From Methanohalophilus euhalobius (GTDB taxonomy: Archaea; Halobacteriota; Methanosarcinia; Methanosarcinales; Methanosarcinaceae): a stretch of 64,000 nt of DNA. Made by a program: the position numbers and the translations under genes. Shown piece after piece: positions 10,733 to 18,506 of this stretch (position 1 is its first letter; the number at the start of each line of letters is the position of its first letter). The DNA is taken from assembly GCF_900215215.1 (NCBI RefSeq), contig NZ_OBDR01000001.1:1-64000 (forward strand). The letters are read 5' to 3'. The notes beneath the pieces are model-generated. The model was not told where the DNA came from, searched no databases, and was given only the letters and a program-made list of their open reading frames with translations.

Positions 10733-11611
10733 TTGGATAATCAATGCTGGATATGCGGTGAAAAGGAGCCAGTGATGTATACATGCCGCTACTGTGGCAA
10801 AACATTTTGTTCTGGTCATCGTCTTCCTGAAAGACATGGCTGTGAAGGCCTGGGCGATGGGACTCGTTTCAGCTCTGCACAAAGTGCAGCTGGAAGTAGT
10901 GGTACCAGAGGACGCAGTACTTCCGGTACAGATCAAATTGTGAAGGATTTTTTTAAAGAAGCTACCAAAAATGCTGCAAAAGGTGCGGCCGGGAGTGCAT
11001 TTAACAGGACTAAACGCTCCTTTTATTCTAGCCCTTCAATGGCCATAATAATTATATGTATATTTTCATTTTTCCTGGAGCTCCTGCTGGGCCAGCCATA
11101 TTACACTTTATTCCAGCTTGAACCGGGTAATATTCTATCCAGGCCCTGGACTTTGATTTCTCATATGTTTCTCCATGCAGGTTTTGCTCATCTGTTTTTC
11201 AATATGCTTGTTCTCTATTTCTTTGGCAGGATACTGGAGAGGCGTATTGGCAATTCAATGTTTATTTACCTGTATTTTATTTCCGGGATAGTTGCAGCTT
11301 TAGGTTTCATCGCAACGACCTCTACCAGTTACCCGATGGTCGGGGCCAGTGGGGCAATAATGGGTGTTTTTGCAGCCCTTGCCATTCTTGAACCAAATCT
11401 GCCCGTATATGTCTTTTTCTTCCCAATGACTATCAAATCTGCTCTAATACTCTTTGTGATAGTGGACTTATCTTTCATGTACGTGAATATTTCCGGCGAT
11501 ATGATAGCACATGCAGCTCACTTGAGCGGAGTTTTTGTCGGCATCATTGTGGGGCGCAGACTTAAGAAGAACCTAAAGGTTTCCCGGGGTTCCTTATACA
11601 GGCGGTGGTGA
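10733..11611 (+). CDS. AN1-type zinc-finger rhomboid protease
   Basis: A 292-residue membrane protein. Residues 5-37 form an AN1-type zinc finger (CWIC, CRYCGKTFC, then GHRLPERHGC). A low-complexity Ser/Gly linker follows (about 45-67), then a rhomboid domain of six or more membrane segments from residue 103. The catalytic serine is S206 in GASGA and the catalytic histidine H263 in AHLSG, so it should be an active intramembrane serine protease. Substrates are unknown. The start is a TTG, supported by GGAGG eight bases upstream. It overlaps the next gene by seven bases, suggesting a two-gene unit. Confidence 0.88.
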   Translation: MDNQCWICGEKEPVMYTCRYCGKTFCSGHRLPERHGCEGLGDGTRFSSAQSAAGSSGTRGRSTSGTDQIVKDFFKEATKNAAKGAAGSAFNRTKRSFYSSPSMAIIIICIFSFFLELLLGQPYYTLFQLEPGNILSRPWTLISHMFLHAGFAHLFFNMLVLYFFGRILERRIGNSMFIYLYFISGIVAALGFIATTSTSYPMVGASGAIMGVFAALAILEPNLPVYVFFFPMTIKSALILFVIVDLSFMYVNISGDMIAHAAHLSGVFVGIIVGRRLKKNLKVSRGSLYRRW

Positions 11612-12021
11612 GATTGGGCTCTATAAGGCATCTTTCTTTACTGTATCCTAGGCCACGTGAAGGGGAAGAAATTCCCGTGCAATTTATTGACATGGAAAAA
11701 AAAATTGCAGCCTGGTCACCTGAAATTAGAAAGACTTTATACTTTGACTCTTTTGAACAGGCCGAAGGATTAAAAAGAATAAGAGAAGTATTTGTTTTAA
11801 GGGTGTATAACTGGTACCGTGATGGCCAATCTATCATTGAGTTGACAAATGACGAAAGAATGCAATTTGAGGATATTTTCAATAAATTTCTCTTATACAG
11901 GGGAGAAATTATGTACAGGAGAAAGAAAGAAGGAAGGAGGTACAAAAACTATTTCGTACTTGTGGATGATTCATATTCCAAAAAGAATGTAAACGAATGG
12001 TTGCTTGCTGAAAGATTATAA
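11605..12021 (+). CDS. Conserved hypothetical protein, charged, downstream of rhomboid
   Basis: I do not recognise a named family. The 138-residue protein is soluble and rich in Arg, Lys and Glu, with a predicted mixed alpha/beta character and no signal or membrane segment. The start is uncertain: consecutive GTG codons at 11605 and 11608 overlap the end of the rhomboid gene, and no Shine-Dalgarno sequence is obvious. The overlap suggests co-translation with the protease, which makes a functional link possible but unproven. Confidence 0.6.
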   Translation: MVRLGSIRHLSLLYPRPREGEEIPVQFIDMEKKIAAWSPEIRKTLYFDSFEQAEGLKRIREVFVLRVYNWYRDGQSIIELTNDERMQFEDIFNKFLLYRGEIMYRRKKEGRRYKNYFVLVDDSYSKKNVNEWLLAERL

Positions 12022-12073
12022 GGTTTGCAGGTCCTTAGTTGTTATTATAATCATTAATAGTAATTATGGTTAA

Positions 12074-12649
12074 TTGTTGTTGATACTGTGGTTGCACATA
12101 TTTATTGTTATAATGTTTATACCTGCAATAAGAGGCAATATGCAGAATGTAAAAACCGGATTTAATTCTATAGTCAAATATCTGAGTACTAAAAAGGAAA
12201 TAGGGCGACGGAGTATTGGACTTCTTGTAGATGGTCCCAATGTTCTGAGAAAGGAATTTGATGTAAACTTAGAAGAAATAAGGGATGTATTGAAAGAGTA
12301 CGGTAATGTCAAGATAGGACGTGTTTTCCTTAATCAGTATGCTTCTAATAAACTTGTAGAAGCCGTGGAAAACAATGGTTTCGAACCTGTTATTTGTTCA
12401 AGCGATGTGGATGTAAGGCTTGCTGTTGAGGGAATGGATCTTGTTCATAATCCCAATATCGATACTCTTGCACTTGTGACAAGAGATGCTGATTTTAAAC
12501 CCTTATTGAATAAAGCAAATGAACACGGCAAAGAAACTATAATCTTTGGTGTAGAACCTGGATTTTCAACTGCCCTTAGGAATTCTTCTGACTATGTTGT
12601 AATTTTGAATACAGGAGGGGTTTCGATACCTGAAGAAGAGATGTCTTAA
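12074..12649 (+). CDS. NYN-domain (LabA/TIGR00288-like) protein
   Basis: The core reads as a NYN/PIN-like domain: LLVDGPNVLR near residues 51-60, VTRDADFKPLL with its acidic pair near 136-146, and a final STALRNSSDYVV. Such domains are usually metal-dependent RNases or their relatives, so an RNA-processing role is likely but the substrate is not known. The full open frame (191 residues) has a hydrophobic N-terminus, but the ATG at 12140 (MQNVKTGF) would remove it and give about 169 residues, nearer the family length. Neither start has a strong ribosome binding site. It is convergent with the aksA-like gene, overlapping by four bases. Confidence 0.75.
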   Translation: MLLILWLHIFIVIMFIPAIRGNMQNVKTGFNSIVKYLSTKKEIGRRSIGLLVDGPNVLRKEFDVNLEEIRDVLKEYGNVKIGRVFLNQYASNKLVEAVENNGFEPVICSSDVDVRLAVEGMDLVHNPNIDTLALVTRDADFKPLLNKANEHGKETIIFGVEPGFSTALRNSSDYVVILNTGGVSIPEEEMS

Positions 12650-13836
12650 ATATCATCATCTCTTTTACAGGATCTGATATCATCGATCATTTCTTCCAGA
12701 TGTGGCCTTGTAATTCCACCTTTGATTTCTGTACAATTCTTTATTTTCTCCATTAATGCACATAATTCTTCGTGTTCAAGGGAATATCCCATGTCCTTAA
12801 TTATTCCTTTTAAGGCCTTCAGTCCTGTATGCTTACCGACTACAAGGTTTCGGACCCCACCCACCATTTCCGGGGAAAAGAGTTCGTAAGTCCGCGGCTC
12901 TTCCAGAATTGCCATGACGTGTATCCCTGATTCATGCGTGAAGGCATGTTTGCCCACAATAGCCTTATTCACGGGAGTTGTCAGACCGGAATAATCTTCA
13001 ACTTTTCTTGCAAGACCATTAAGATGTGTGGTATCGTAGTTTTCGATTCCGTACTGTACACGAAGGGCTACAAGTACTTCTTCAAGAGGAGCGTTTCCTG
13101 CTCTTTCTCCGATACCATTTACGGTGGTATGGAGTTGCTTTGCTCCTGCCTCAGCTGCTGCTAAAGTATTTGCAGTGGCAAGTCCGATATCATTGTGACA
13201 GTGAATGCATATGGGTGTATGTACCTTTTCTTTTATCTTTTCAACCATGTATTTGGTAGTTGAAGGATTCAATATTCCTATGGTATCAGCGATGCTCACA
13301 TAATCAACATTGTATTTTTCTGCTTCCTGGAATGCATGTTGCAGGGTGGGTATGGGTGTACGCGTTGCATCCTCTGCGGCAAACCTGACTTTAAGTCCAT
13401 GGTCTTTTGCATATTCTACTGCTTCCATTGAGCAACCCAGTACATCGCTGCAGGAGCGGTGATATTTGTGTTTCAGGTGAAGGTCTGAAAGAGCTATGAA
13501 AATGCTCACTATATCGGCATCACAATCAATAGCAGCATCTACATCCCCTATGATGGACCGGGCCAGGCAACACGTTTTTGCATTCAGCCCCATATTGCTA
13601 ATTTCCTTCATGGTTTCTTTTTCAGAAGAAGAAACGACAGGAAATCCGGCTTCAATAATCTCGACACCAATTGCATCCAGTTCACTTGCCAGGTCCATTT
13701 TCTCTTCTTTGGTAAATGCAACACCGGGAGTTTGTTCACCGTCCCTGAGGGTCACATCACATATTTCTATATCCAGAGGTTCGATATCAATAAAATCCAT
13801 CATTTCATTTCTGGAATATTCTTTATTTGGAGCCAT
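12646..13836 (-). CDS. aksA: Homocitrate synthase AksA-type (LeuA/NifV family)
   Basis: This 396-residue DRE-TIM metallolyase condenses acetyl-CoA with a 2-oxoacid. The motif DVTLRDGEQTPG begins at about residue 28, and the metal ligands HCHND and GIGERAGN are present. The C-terminal allosteric domain of isopropylmalate and citramalate synthases (LeuA/CimA) is missing, which favours AksA, the 2-oxoglutarate-using enzyme that begins 2-oxosuberate synthesis for coenzyme B. NifV-type homocitrate synthase cannot be excluded, but no nif genes are nearby. The start may be the ATG at 13836 or the one at 13803; no strong ribosome binding site decides. Confidence 0.82.
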   Translation of the reverse strand: MAPNKEYSRNEMMDFIDIEPLDIEICDVTLRDGEQTPGVAFTKEEKMDLASELDAIGVEIIEAGFPVVSSSEKETMKEISNMGLNAKTCCLARSIIGDVDAAIDCDADIVSIFIALSDLHLKHKYHRSCSDVLGCSMEAVEYAKDHGLKVRFAAEDATRTPIPTLQHAFQEAEKYNVDYVSIADTIGILNPSTTKYMVEKIKEKVHTPICIHCHNDIGLATANTLAAAEAGAKQLHTTVNGIGERAGNAPLEEVLVALRVQYGIENYDTTHLNGLARKVEDYSGLTTPVNKAIVGKHAFTHESGIHVMAILEEPRTYELFSPEMVGGVRNLVVGKHTGLKALKGIIKDMGYSLEHEELCALMEKIKNCTEIKGGITRPHLEEMIDDIRSCKRDDDI

Positions 13837-13890
13837 GTTATCGCTATCCGGTCCTATCTTTACTTTTATATTTAAAGATATGTGTTTGTA

Positions 13891-14727
13891 TCATCGAAGT
13901 TTTGACTGTACTTTTTCATAGAATCCACTACGTTCAGTCACTACAAAACGAGCAGGATTTTTTGCTTTTGTAAGACAAATGGTATCATCTTTTTTCATTG
14001 TGTAAGTATGCTGTCCATCGATAACAACAGCAGCTTCCTTTTCCGGAATAGTTATTTCGACCTTTATGGGTCTGTCAGAAGGTACCACCCAGGGGCGGGC
14101 TGAAAGTTTGAATGGGGCAAGAGGTACTATGAGGGTAGCATTGACCCTGGGATCCAGAATAGGTCCGCCGGCACTCATAGCATAAGCTGTGGATCCTGTG
14201 GGGGTTGCGATCACTACTCCGTCAGATCTGAACTCTTCTATCATACATCCGTCAACCGTTACCCGGAATGTTAGTATCTTGGCAGGTCTGGCTGTGGTTA
14301 GTACAACTTCATTTGTGGCACAGGGTAACTCTTCACCGTTGAGATTGACTGCAATACGACAACGTTCGGTATATTCGAATCCTTCCAGCACTTTCTCGAT
14401 CGTAGGAATTGCCTCTTCAGGCATCACATCCACAAGGAAACCCAGCATACCCATGTTTATTCCCAGAAGTGGCAGTGGATCATCCATCCTGGATATGCTG
14501 CGCAGAACAGTTCCGTCTCCTCCGATTGAAATCATCAGGTTGGCACCTGCTTCTTTCATTTTTTCCACAGGCATTCGTTCTGTTTCAGGAAGATTAAGCA
14601 TGTCAAAGGACCCCTCATCCAGAAAAATTTTAATTTGTGAAGTGAACCTTTTCACAATAGTCTCAACCATTTCCAGGGCTTGCGGACTATCATATTTAGA
14701 GGTTATACCAATTTTATTTACTTTCAT
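13891..14727 (-). CDS. nadK: NAD kinase
   Basis: The 278-residue protein phosphorylates NAD to NADP. The signature GGDGT (SIGGDGTVLR) and the second motif DGVVIATPTGSTAYAMSAGGP are both present. The ATG at 14727 is chosen because GGGGAG lies just upstream and the protein then begins MKVNKIGITSK; the open frame extends to 14766. It overlaps the end of the upstream inositol-monophosphatase-like gene by 14 bases, so the two are almost certainly co-translated. In Methanocaldococcus the equivalents are fused in one protein (MJ0917). Confidence 0.93.
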   Translation of the reverse strand: MKVNKIGITSKYDSPQALEMVETIVKRFTSQIKIFLDEGSFDMLNLPETERMPVEKMKEAGANLMISIGGDGTVLRSISRMDDPLPLLGINMGMLGFLVDVMPEEAIPTIEKVLEGFEYTERCRIAVNLNGEELPCATNEVVLTTARPAKILTFRVTVDGCMIEEFRSDGVVIATPTGSTAYAMSAGGPILDPRVNATLIVPLAPFKLSARPWVVPSDRPIKVEITIPEKEAAVVIDGQHTYTMKKDDTICLTKAKNPARFVVTERSGFYEKVQSKLR

Positions 14728-15526
14728 CTTTTCTCCCCACAAAATTGAGTATGTCCCTGTGGGCATGTCCGTTTGATGCTATCATGGAAAGCCTGTTTAC
14801 AACACTATCCTGAAGATGTAACTCTGTACCTTTTCCGTTGGTTACCTTTCCATTTGTTTCTTCAAGGATAAGTTTTCCTGCAGCAACATCAATCAGTCTC
14901 AGTGAATTCCTGATATCTACAAAAGCATCAAGTTTACCGCAGGCAACATAGCAGAGTTCCAGAGCCACACTTCCCAGTATTCGAACCCTTCTTACTTTTC
15001 TGGAAAGCTCCAGGGTATTTTCTACATTGTTACGGTAACCGTAAAGACTGACACTGAAATTTTTTAATAGTTTTCTGTTGGATGTATTTATTGGATTGCC
15101 ATTTAGATATGCTCCTTCACCCTTATATGCATGGTAGATATCACCTGTGCAGAGATTTTTAACATATCCAAAGTAGATTGAAGAAAGGTCCGCATTGCCA
15201 ACAGCAATGGAAGTTGAATAAAACGGGATTCCGTGGGCTGCATTATATGTGCCGTCAAGAGGGTCGATTACAAAAGTGATTTCAGGTTTTTTATCAGGAA
15301 TGTATTCCCCATACTCTTCGCTGAGGATGCGGCAATTGCCATAACTTTTCAACACTTCAAAAATTGCCTTTTCAGCCCTGTCATCGATCAGCCTTGTACG
15401 AGTTCCGTCCGCTCCCATGTAGACGGATTTGTATGCTTTTCTTTTTCCGACAAGGTCCTTTATAGACTCGTTAGCCTCTTTTGAAGCATGATTGCAAACT
15501 TCAAGGAGACTTTGTATCGATTGCAT
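14714..15526 (-). CDS. Inositol monophosphatase-family phosphatase (FBPase / NADP phosphatase candidate)
   Basis: A 270-residue Mg-dependent phosphatase of the IMPase/FBPase IV family. The metal-binding residues are visible in LSEEYGEYIP (the Glu pair) and VIDPLDGTYN, plus a C-terminal LIDVAAGKLILEE. Archaeal members hydrolyse inositol-1-phosphate, fructose-1,6-bisphosphate and sometimes NADP. The overlap with NAD kinase and the known fusion MJ0917 make NADP phosphatase activity the best guess, although gluconeogenic FBPase is also possible given the GAPDH gene directly upstream (gap of 14 bases). Confidence 0.88.
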   Translation of the reverse strand: MQSIQSLLEVCNHASKEANESIKDLVGKRKAYKSVYMGADGTRTRLIDDRAEKAIFEVLKSYGNCRILSEEYGEYIPDKKPEITFVIDPLDGTYNAAHGIPFYSTSIAVGNADLSSIYFGYVKNLCTGDIYHAYKGEGAYLNGNPINTSNRKLLKNFSVSLYGYRNNVENTLELSRKVRRVRILGSVALELCYVACGKLDAFVDIRNSLRLIDVAAGKLILEETNGKVTNGKGTELHLQDSVVNRLSMIASNGHAHRDILNFVGRKDESK

Positions 15527-15540
15527 AAAAAAGATGGGTA

Positions 15541-16545
15541 TTAGATACCCATTGCTTTGTTAGTTTTTGCTACGGACTTTGTTCCGTCCTTTTCAACTTC
15601 CATCACAGCACGTATTGCATCGACATTTTCGGGAATCACATCTGATTCCTGGTGGATTCCCTGGAAGAAGTATAGTTCTCCTTCATATATCGTGATAGAT
15701 TCGTTCCATACACAGTTTTCCCACATGTCAGACCTTGGGCGGTTCATATCACGAGCCATTTCCATTACCTCAGCCGTGGAAGTTATGCCCTGTCCGACAA
15801 AACGCACACGGGATTGTTTGGCCAGTAACGCTTCTACTTCTTCCGCCGTACATTCGCTATTCAGTTCCATGTTGATAGTGTGCAGGTGCATAAGTGTAGT
15901 AGGAAGTTTCACAGCTGTAGTAGCGATATCGATGTCGGGGAGGACGGTTTTGACATCCGGCCCGTGATGGGACGGCAGTTTTATGGGATTGGGGACAATA
16001 GCATTGATCGGTCCTTTCTTGATATCCGCCGGGTCAGCAGCCCTTCTCATCAGGGTCACTCTTGCTTTGTTTACTCCAAACTCGTCATCAAGAGGTTTGA
16101 TGACCCTGCAGAGGCCGGTCGTATTACAGGATACCACCCGTACAAAATCCCTTCCTAGTGCTTCTTCATAATTGCTCTGTGCATTGAATGAACAACCTGC
16201 AAGTTCGTGGTCTTCCCCACCCTGCCAGATAGCTTTGACACCTGCTTTTTCGTAAATTGGCTTGTTCTTTTCACCAATTCCACCGGGTGTACAGTCTACA
16301 ATGACATCTGCCCTTTCAAGCATATCATCAATGGAACCTTCAACTTCAAGGTTTGCCTTTTCCATCCCCTTAATCCGATCTTCAGGTGCAAACACATCAT
16401 ATCCCTTTTTCTTTGCCATAAAAGCTTCAAAATTAGGGCGGGTCTTTGCCACTCCAATAATTTCCATGTCTTCCTGGACGCTTACAGCGTCTGCAACTCT
16501 CTTTCCGATGGTTCCGTAACCGTTTATTGCAACTTTGACTGTCAT
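15541..16545 (-). CDS. gap: Glyceraldehyde-3-phosphate dehydrogenase, archaeal type II
   Basis: This phosphorylating GAPDH (334 residues) works in gluconeogenesis or glycolysis. The Rossmann motif NGYGTIGKRV starts at residue 8, and the catalytic cysteine is C140 in VSCNTTGLCR. The archaeal hallmarks IWQGGEDHELAG and LMRRAADP are present. GGAGG lies at good spacing before the ATG at 16545. It is the first of a likely three-gene unit: gap, IMPase-like phosphatase, NAD kinase. The grouping links triose/hexose phosphate metabolism with NADP supply, since archaeal GAPDH often uses both NAD and NADP. Confidence 0.95.
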   Translation of the reverse strand: MTVKVAINGYGTIGKRVADAVSVQEDMEIIGVAKTRPNFEAFMAKKKGYDVFAPEDRIKGMEKANLEVEGSIDDMLERADVIVDCTPGGIGEKNKPIYEKAGVKAIWQGGEDHELAGCSFNAQSNYEEALGRDFVRVVSCNTTGLCRVIKPLDDEFGVNKARVTLMRRAADPADIKKGPINAIVPNPIKLPSHHGPDVKTVLPDIDIATTAVKLPTTLMHLHTINMELNSECTAEEVEALLAKQSRVRFVGQGITSTAEVMEMARDMNRPRSDMWENCVWNESITIYEGELYFFQGIHQESDVIPENVDAIRAVMEVEKDGTKSVAKTNKAMGI

Positions 16546-16617
16546 TTTATGTACCTCCCTGTAATGTCGGCTATATATAGTTAAAGGGATTTGCTCCTAT
16601 TCCCCCGGTTTTGATCA

Positions 16618-16812
16618 TTAATCATTTCCGAGTATTATAAGCTCTCCCTTTGAGAAATTGATTTCCTTTATCGAACCCTGGACATTTTCTCTTTCACCGA
16701 ATATGCCTGTAAGTTCAATTTCGTCTCCTTCCACAATTACACGTGTAGTTGACTCCATAATAATATCTCTATTTTCTTCTCCCCTTTCCAGAATCGCTTT
16801 TAGTTCACACAT
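16618..16812 (-). CDS. CooT-family nickel-binding protein
   Basis: A 64-residue protein starting MCEL, the N-terminal Met-Cys of the CooT family, whose members bind nickel as small dimers and may act in CO dehydrogenase maturation. A short beta-rich body follows (TRVIVEGDEIELTGIFGE, then IKEINFSKGELIIL), typical of the family. GGTGA lies five bases before the ATG. The upstream neighbour on the same strand is a decayed DUF89 gene whose residual stop codon lies just before this start. The cdh operon is 6 kb away. Confidence 0.8.
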   Translation of the reverse strand: MCELKAILERGEENRDIIMESTTRVIVEGDEIELTGIFGERENVQGSIKEINFSKGELIILGND

Positions 16813-16816
16813 AACT

Positions 16817-17069
16817 TCACCTCATGAGTTTGGCAACCGAATAACCTTTCTCAAGGCCCATGTCCAGCGCAACACTTTCGCATTTTGTCTGCAGCAGATA
16901 AGCAATGGAGCCATATTCCTTCTGTAAGGTTTTCGTAATTTGCCATACCTTTGCTGATAATAAGACTTGTTTTGTTAAAAGCCTCTAGTAATTCTTGCGG
17001 TGCCTCATCAAAAGCAACTCCGATTGCATTACAGCCTCTATTCAAAACGCTGTCGCCTCTATCTTCCAT
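16817..17069 (-). pseudogene. Remnant of a DUF89 (damage-control phosphatase) gene, frameshifted
   Basis: The minus strand encodes the C-terminal part of a DUF89/ARMT1-like protein: GCNAIGV, then an EAPQELLEAFNKTSLIISKGMANYENL-like region (residues 13-48). After ENLTEG the frame is broken; shifting one base recovers YGSIAYLLQTKCESVA and EKGYSVAKLMR before a TGA at 16817-16819. The usual protein is about 280 residues, so roughly the N-terminal two thirds are also missing. Both a truncation and a frameshift argue for a dead gene. The CooT-like gene begins right behind it, as if both once formed an operon. Confidence 0.75.
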
Positions 17070-17269
17070 GTTTTATGAATATAATTTTTGGATAATAAAA
17101 ACTTATTTTAAAAAAATTCCTCTTCTCTTCTCATTAGTGCCATTATATTTAATAAAGTACAATTTAGAGTATTTTACTAGGTTGTTATAGTATATATTTA
17201 ATTTGACTTAGTCAGTAATCCTACTTTTTAATTAATGTTGTTCTGTATATTACGTAACTTCGTATACTA

Positions 17270-17680
17270 TTACGATAAAGAATCAATAATCACTTTTACT
17301 TGTTTTGATGAATAATCCACATTAAATTTTTCTTTTATAATTGCCTGTACATCAGAAGTTTTCCATTTCCTTTTTTCCCGAAGTATATTTTTCAGTTCGT
17401 ACTTCTGTTCTTCACTGAGCTTTGAAGGTCTGCCACCTCCATATCTGGGAAATAATCCGGGATATCCATCCCGATTCCATCTTCTCTGCCATATGTAACC
17501 AACCCTTTTTGTGACGCCTGTTTTTTTTGCAGATTCTTCCACTGAAAAACCTTTGTATCGATATCTTATGAAGTACAACCGAGTCAAAACTTTTGTAAGG
17601 TATTCTATGTATCTTATCCTTTTTTCCAGGCTTTCCATGCTCATCTTTTCTTTAATAGGATACATTTCTTTTTTTGGCAT
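17270..17680 (-). CDS. Orphan transposase-type helix-turn-helix protein
   Basis: The 136-residue protein looks like the N-terminal DNA-binding half (orfA) of an IS630-type transposase: a first HTH (FSVEESAKKTGVTKRVGYIW, about 45-64), RWNRDGYPGLFPRYGGGRP, then a winged-helix segment ending in QVKVII. No DDE catalytic half follows; the 200 bases downstream are A/T-rich and empty. It is therefore either a remnant of an insertion sequence or a domesticated DNA-binding protein. Its gene is divergent from mtmC1, sharing a 154-base promoter region, which makes a regulatory role worth testing. No terminal inverted repeats were seen. Confidence 0.65.
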   Translation of the reverse strand: MPKKEMYPIKEKMSMESLEKRIRYIEYLTKVLTRLYFIRYRYKGFSVEESAKKTGVTKRVGYIWQRRWNRDGYPGLFPRYGGGRPSKLSEEQKYELKNILREKRKWKTSDVQAIIKEKFNVDYSSKQVKVIIDSLS

Positions 17681-17834
17681 GCCCTTTGGTTGTGTTTTTA
17701 AGTATAAATAGTTATGTTCGATACTAAAAACATTTATATAAAATAAATAATCAGGTTCTTAGTAGTTGTTAGCCGGCAGATAGTTTCCTTTAAGGACACG
17801 CCGGTTATCTATAATATATAAATAAGGTGATTTA
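17681..17834 (+). promoter_or_regulatory. mtmC1 promoter and structured leader
   Basis: A TATA-like box, TTTATATAA, lies at about 17733-17741, predicting initiation near 17760 and a leader of about 75 bases. Inside the leader, AGCCGGC (17771-17777) can pair with GCCGGTT (17800-17806), a 7-bp stem with one G-U pair. The ribosome binding site AGGTGAT sits directly before the ATG. The leader sequence is unlike that of mtmC2; identity between the copies starts at the Shine-Dalgarno sequence (17825). Confidence 0.5.
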
Positions 17835-18488
17835 ATGGGAAAACAGGAAATGTATGATAAACTCAGAGATGCGATTGTCAACCAGGACATCAATGGTACT
17901 GGTCCCCTCGTCCAGGAAGCCCTGGATGCAGGTTTAACTCCTTTCGAGATCATCAATGATGGTCTGTCTGTGGGTATGAAGATCATCGGTGACAAATTCG
18001 AAGCCGCCGAAGTCTACCTTCCCCAGATAATGATGTCTGCCAAGGCCATGAAAGCCGCCATGGAAATTCTTGATCCACTCCTTGCAGAGGATGAGACCTC
18101 AGAATCCGTTGGAACCTGCATCAAGTTCGTCCAGGAAGGCGACATCCACGATATAGGTCACAGGCTTGTTGGAACCATGCTCGGTGCAAACGGTTTCACC
18201 GTTGTCGACATGGGTGTTGACGTACCCAACGACAAGGTCATCGAAGAAGTAGCAGCCCACAAAGGCGAGAAACTTCTGCTTTCCGGCTCTGCCCTTATGA
18301 CCACTTCCATGCTCGGCCAGAAAGACGTCATGCGTCTGCTCGAAGAAGAAGGTCTGCGTGACTCTGTAAAAGTAATGTTCGGTGGAGCTCCGGTCACAGA
18401 TTCCTGGATTAAGGAAATCGGTGCTGACGCAACAGCAGAAAACGCAGCAGAAGCCGCAAACGTGGCTCTTGACTTAATGAAAAAATAA
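17835..18488 (+). CDS. mtmC: Monomethylamine corrinoid protein (copy 1)
   Basis: MtmC, 217 residues, carries the corrinoid that MtmB methylates with monomethylamine and that MtbA then demethylates to make methyl-CoM. It has an N-terminal four-helix cap domain and a C-terminal Rossmann B12 domain with the cobalt-ligand motif DIHDIG (H105). It is followed after 18 bases by mtmB, the typical mtmCB order. The protein is identical to copy 2 at 31477. GGTGAT before the ATG is a strong archaeal ribosome binding site. Identity as MtmC rather than MtbC/MttC rests on the adjoining mtmB. Confidence 0.95.
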   Translation: MGKQEMYDKLRDAIVNQDINGTGPLVQEALDAGLTPFEIINDGLSVGMKIIGDKFEAAEVYLPQIMMSAKAMKAAMEILDPLLAEDETSESVGTCIKFVQEGDIHDIGHRLVGTMLGANGFTVVDMGVDVPNDKVIEEVAAHKGEKLLLSGSALMTTSMLGQKDVMRLLEEEGLRDSVKVMFGGAPVTDSWIKEIGADATAENAAEAANVALDLMKK

Positions 18489-18506
18489 AACAGGGAGGAT
18501 TAATTT

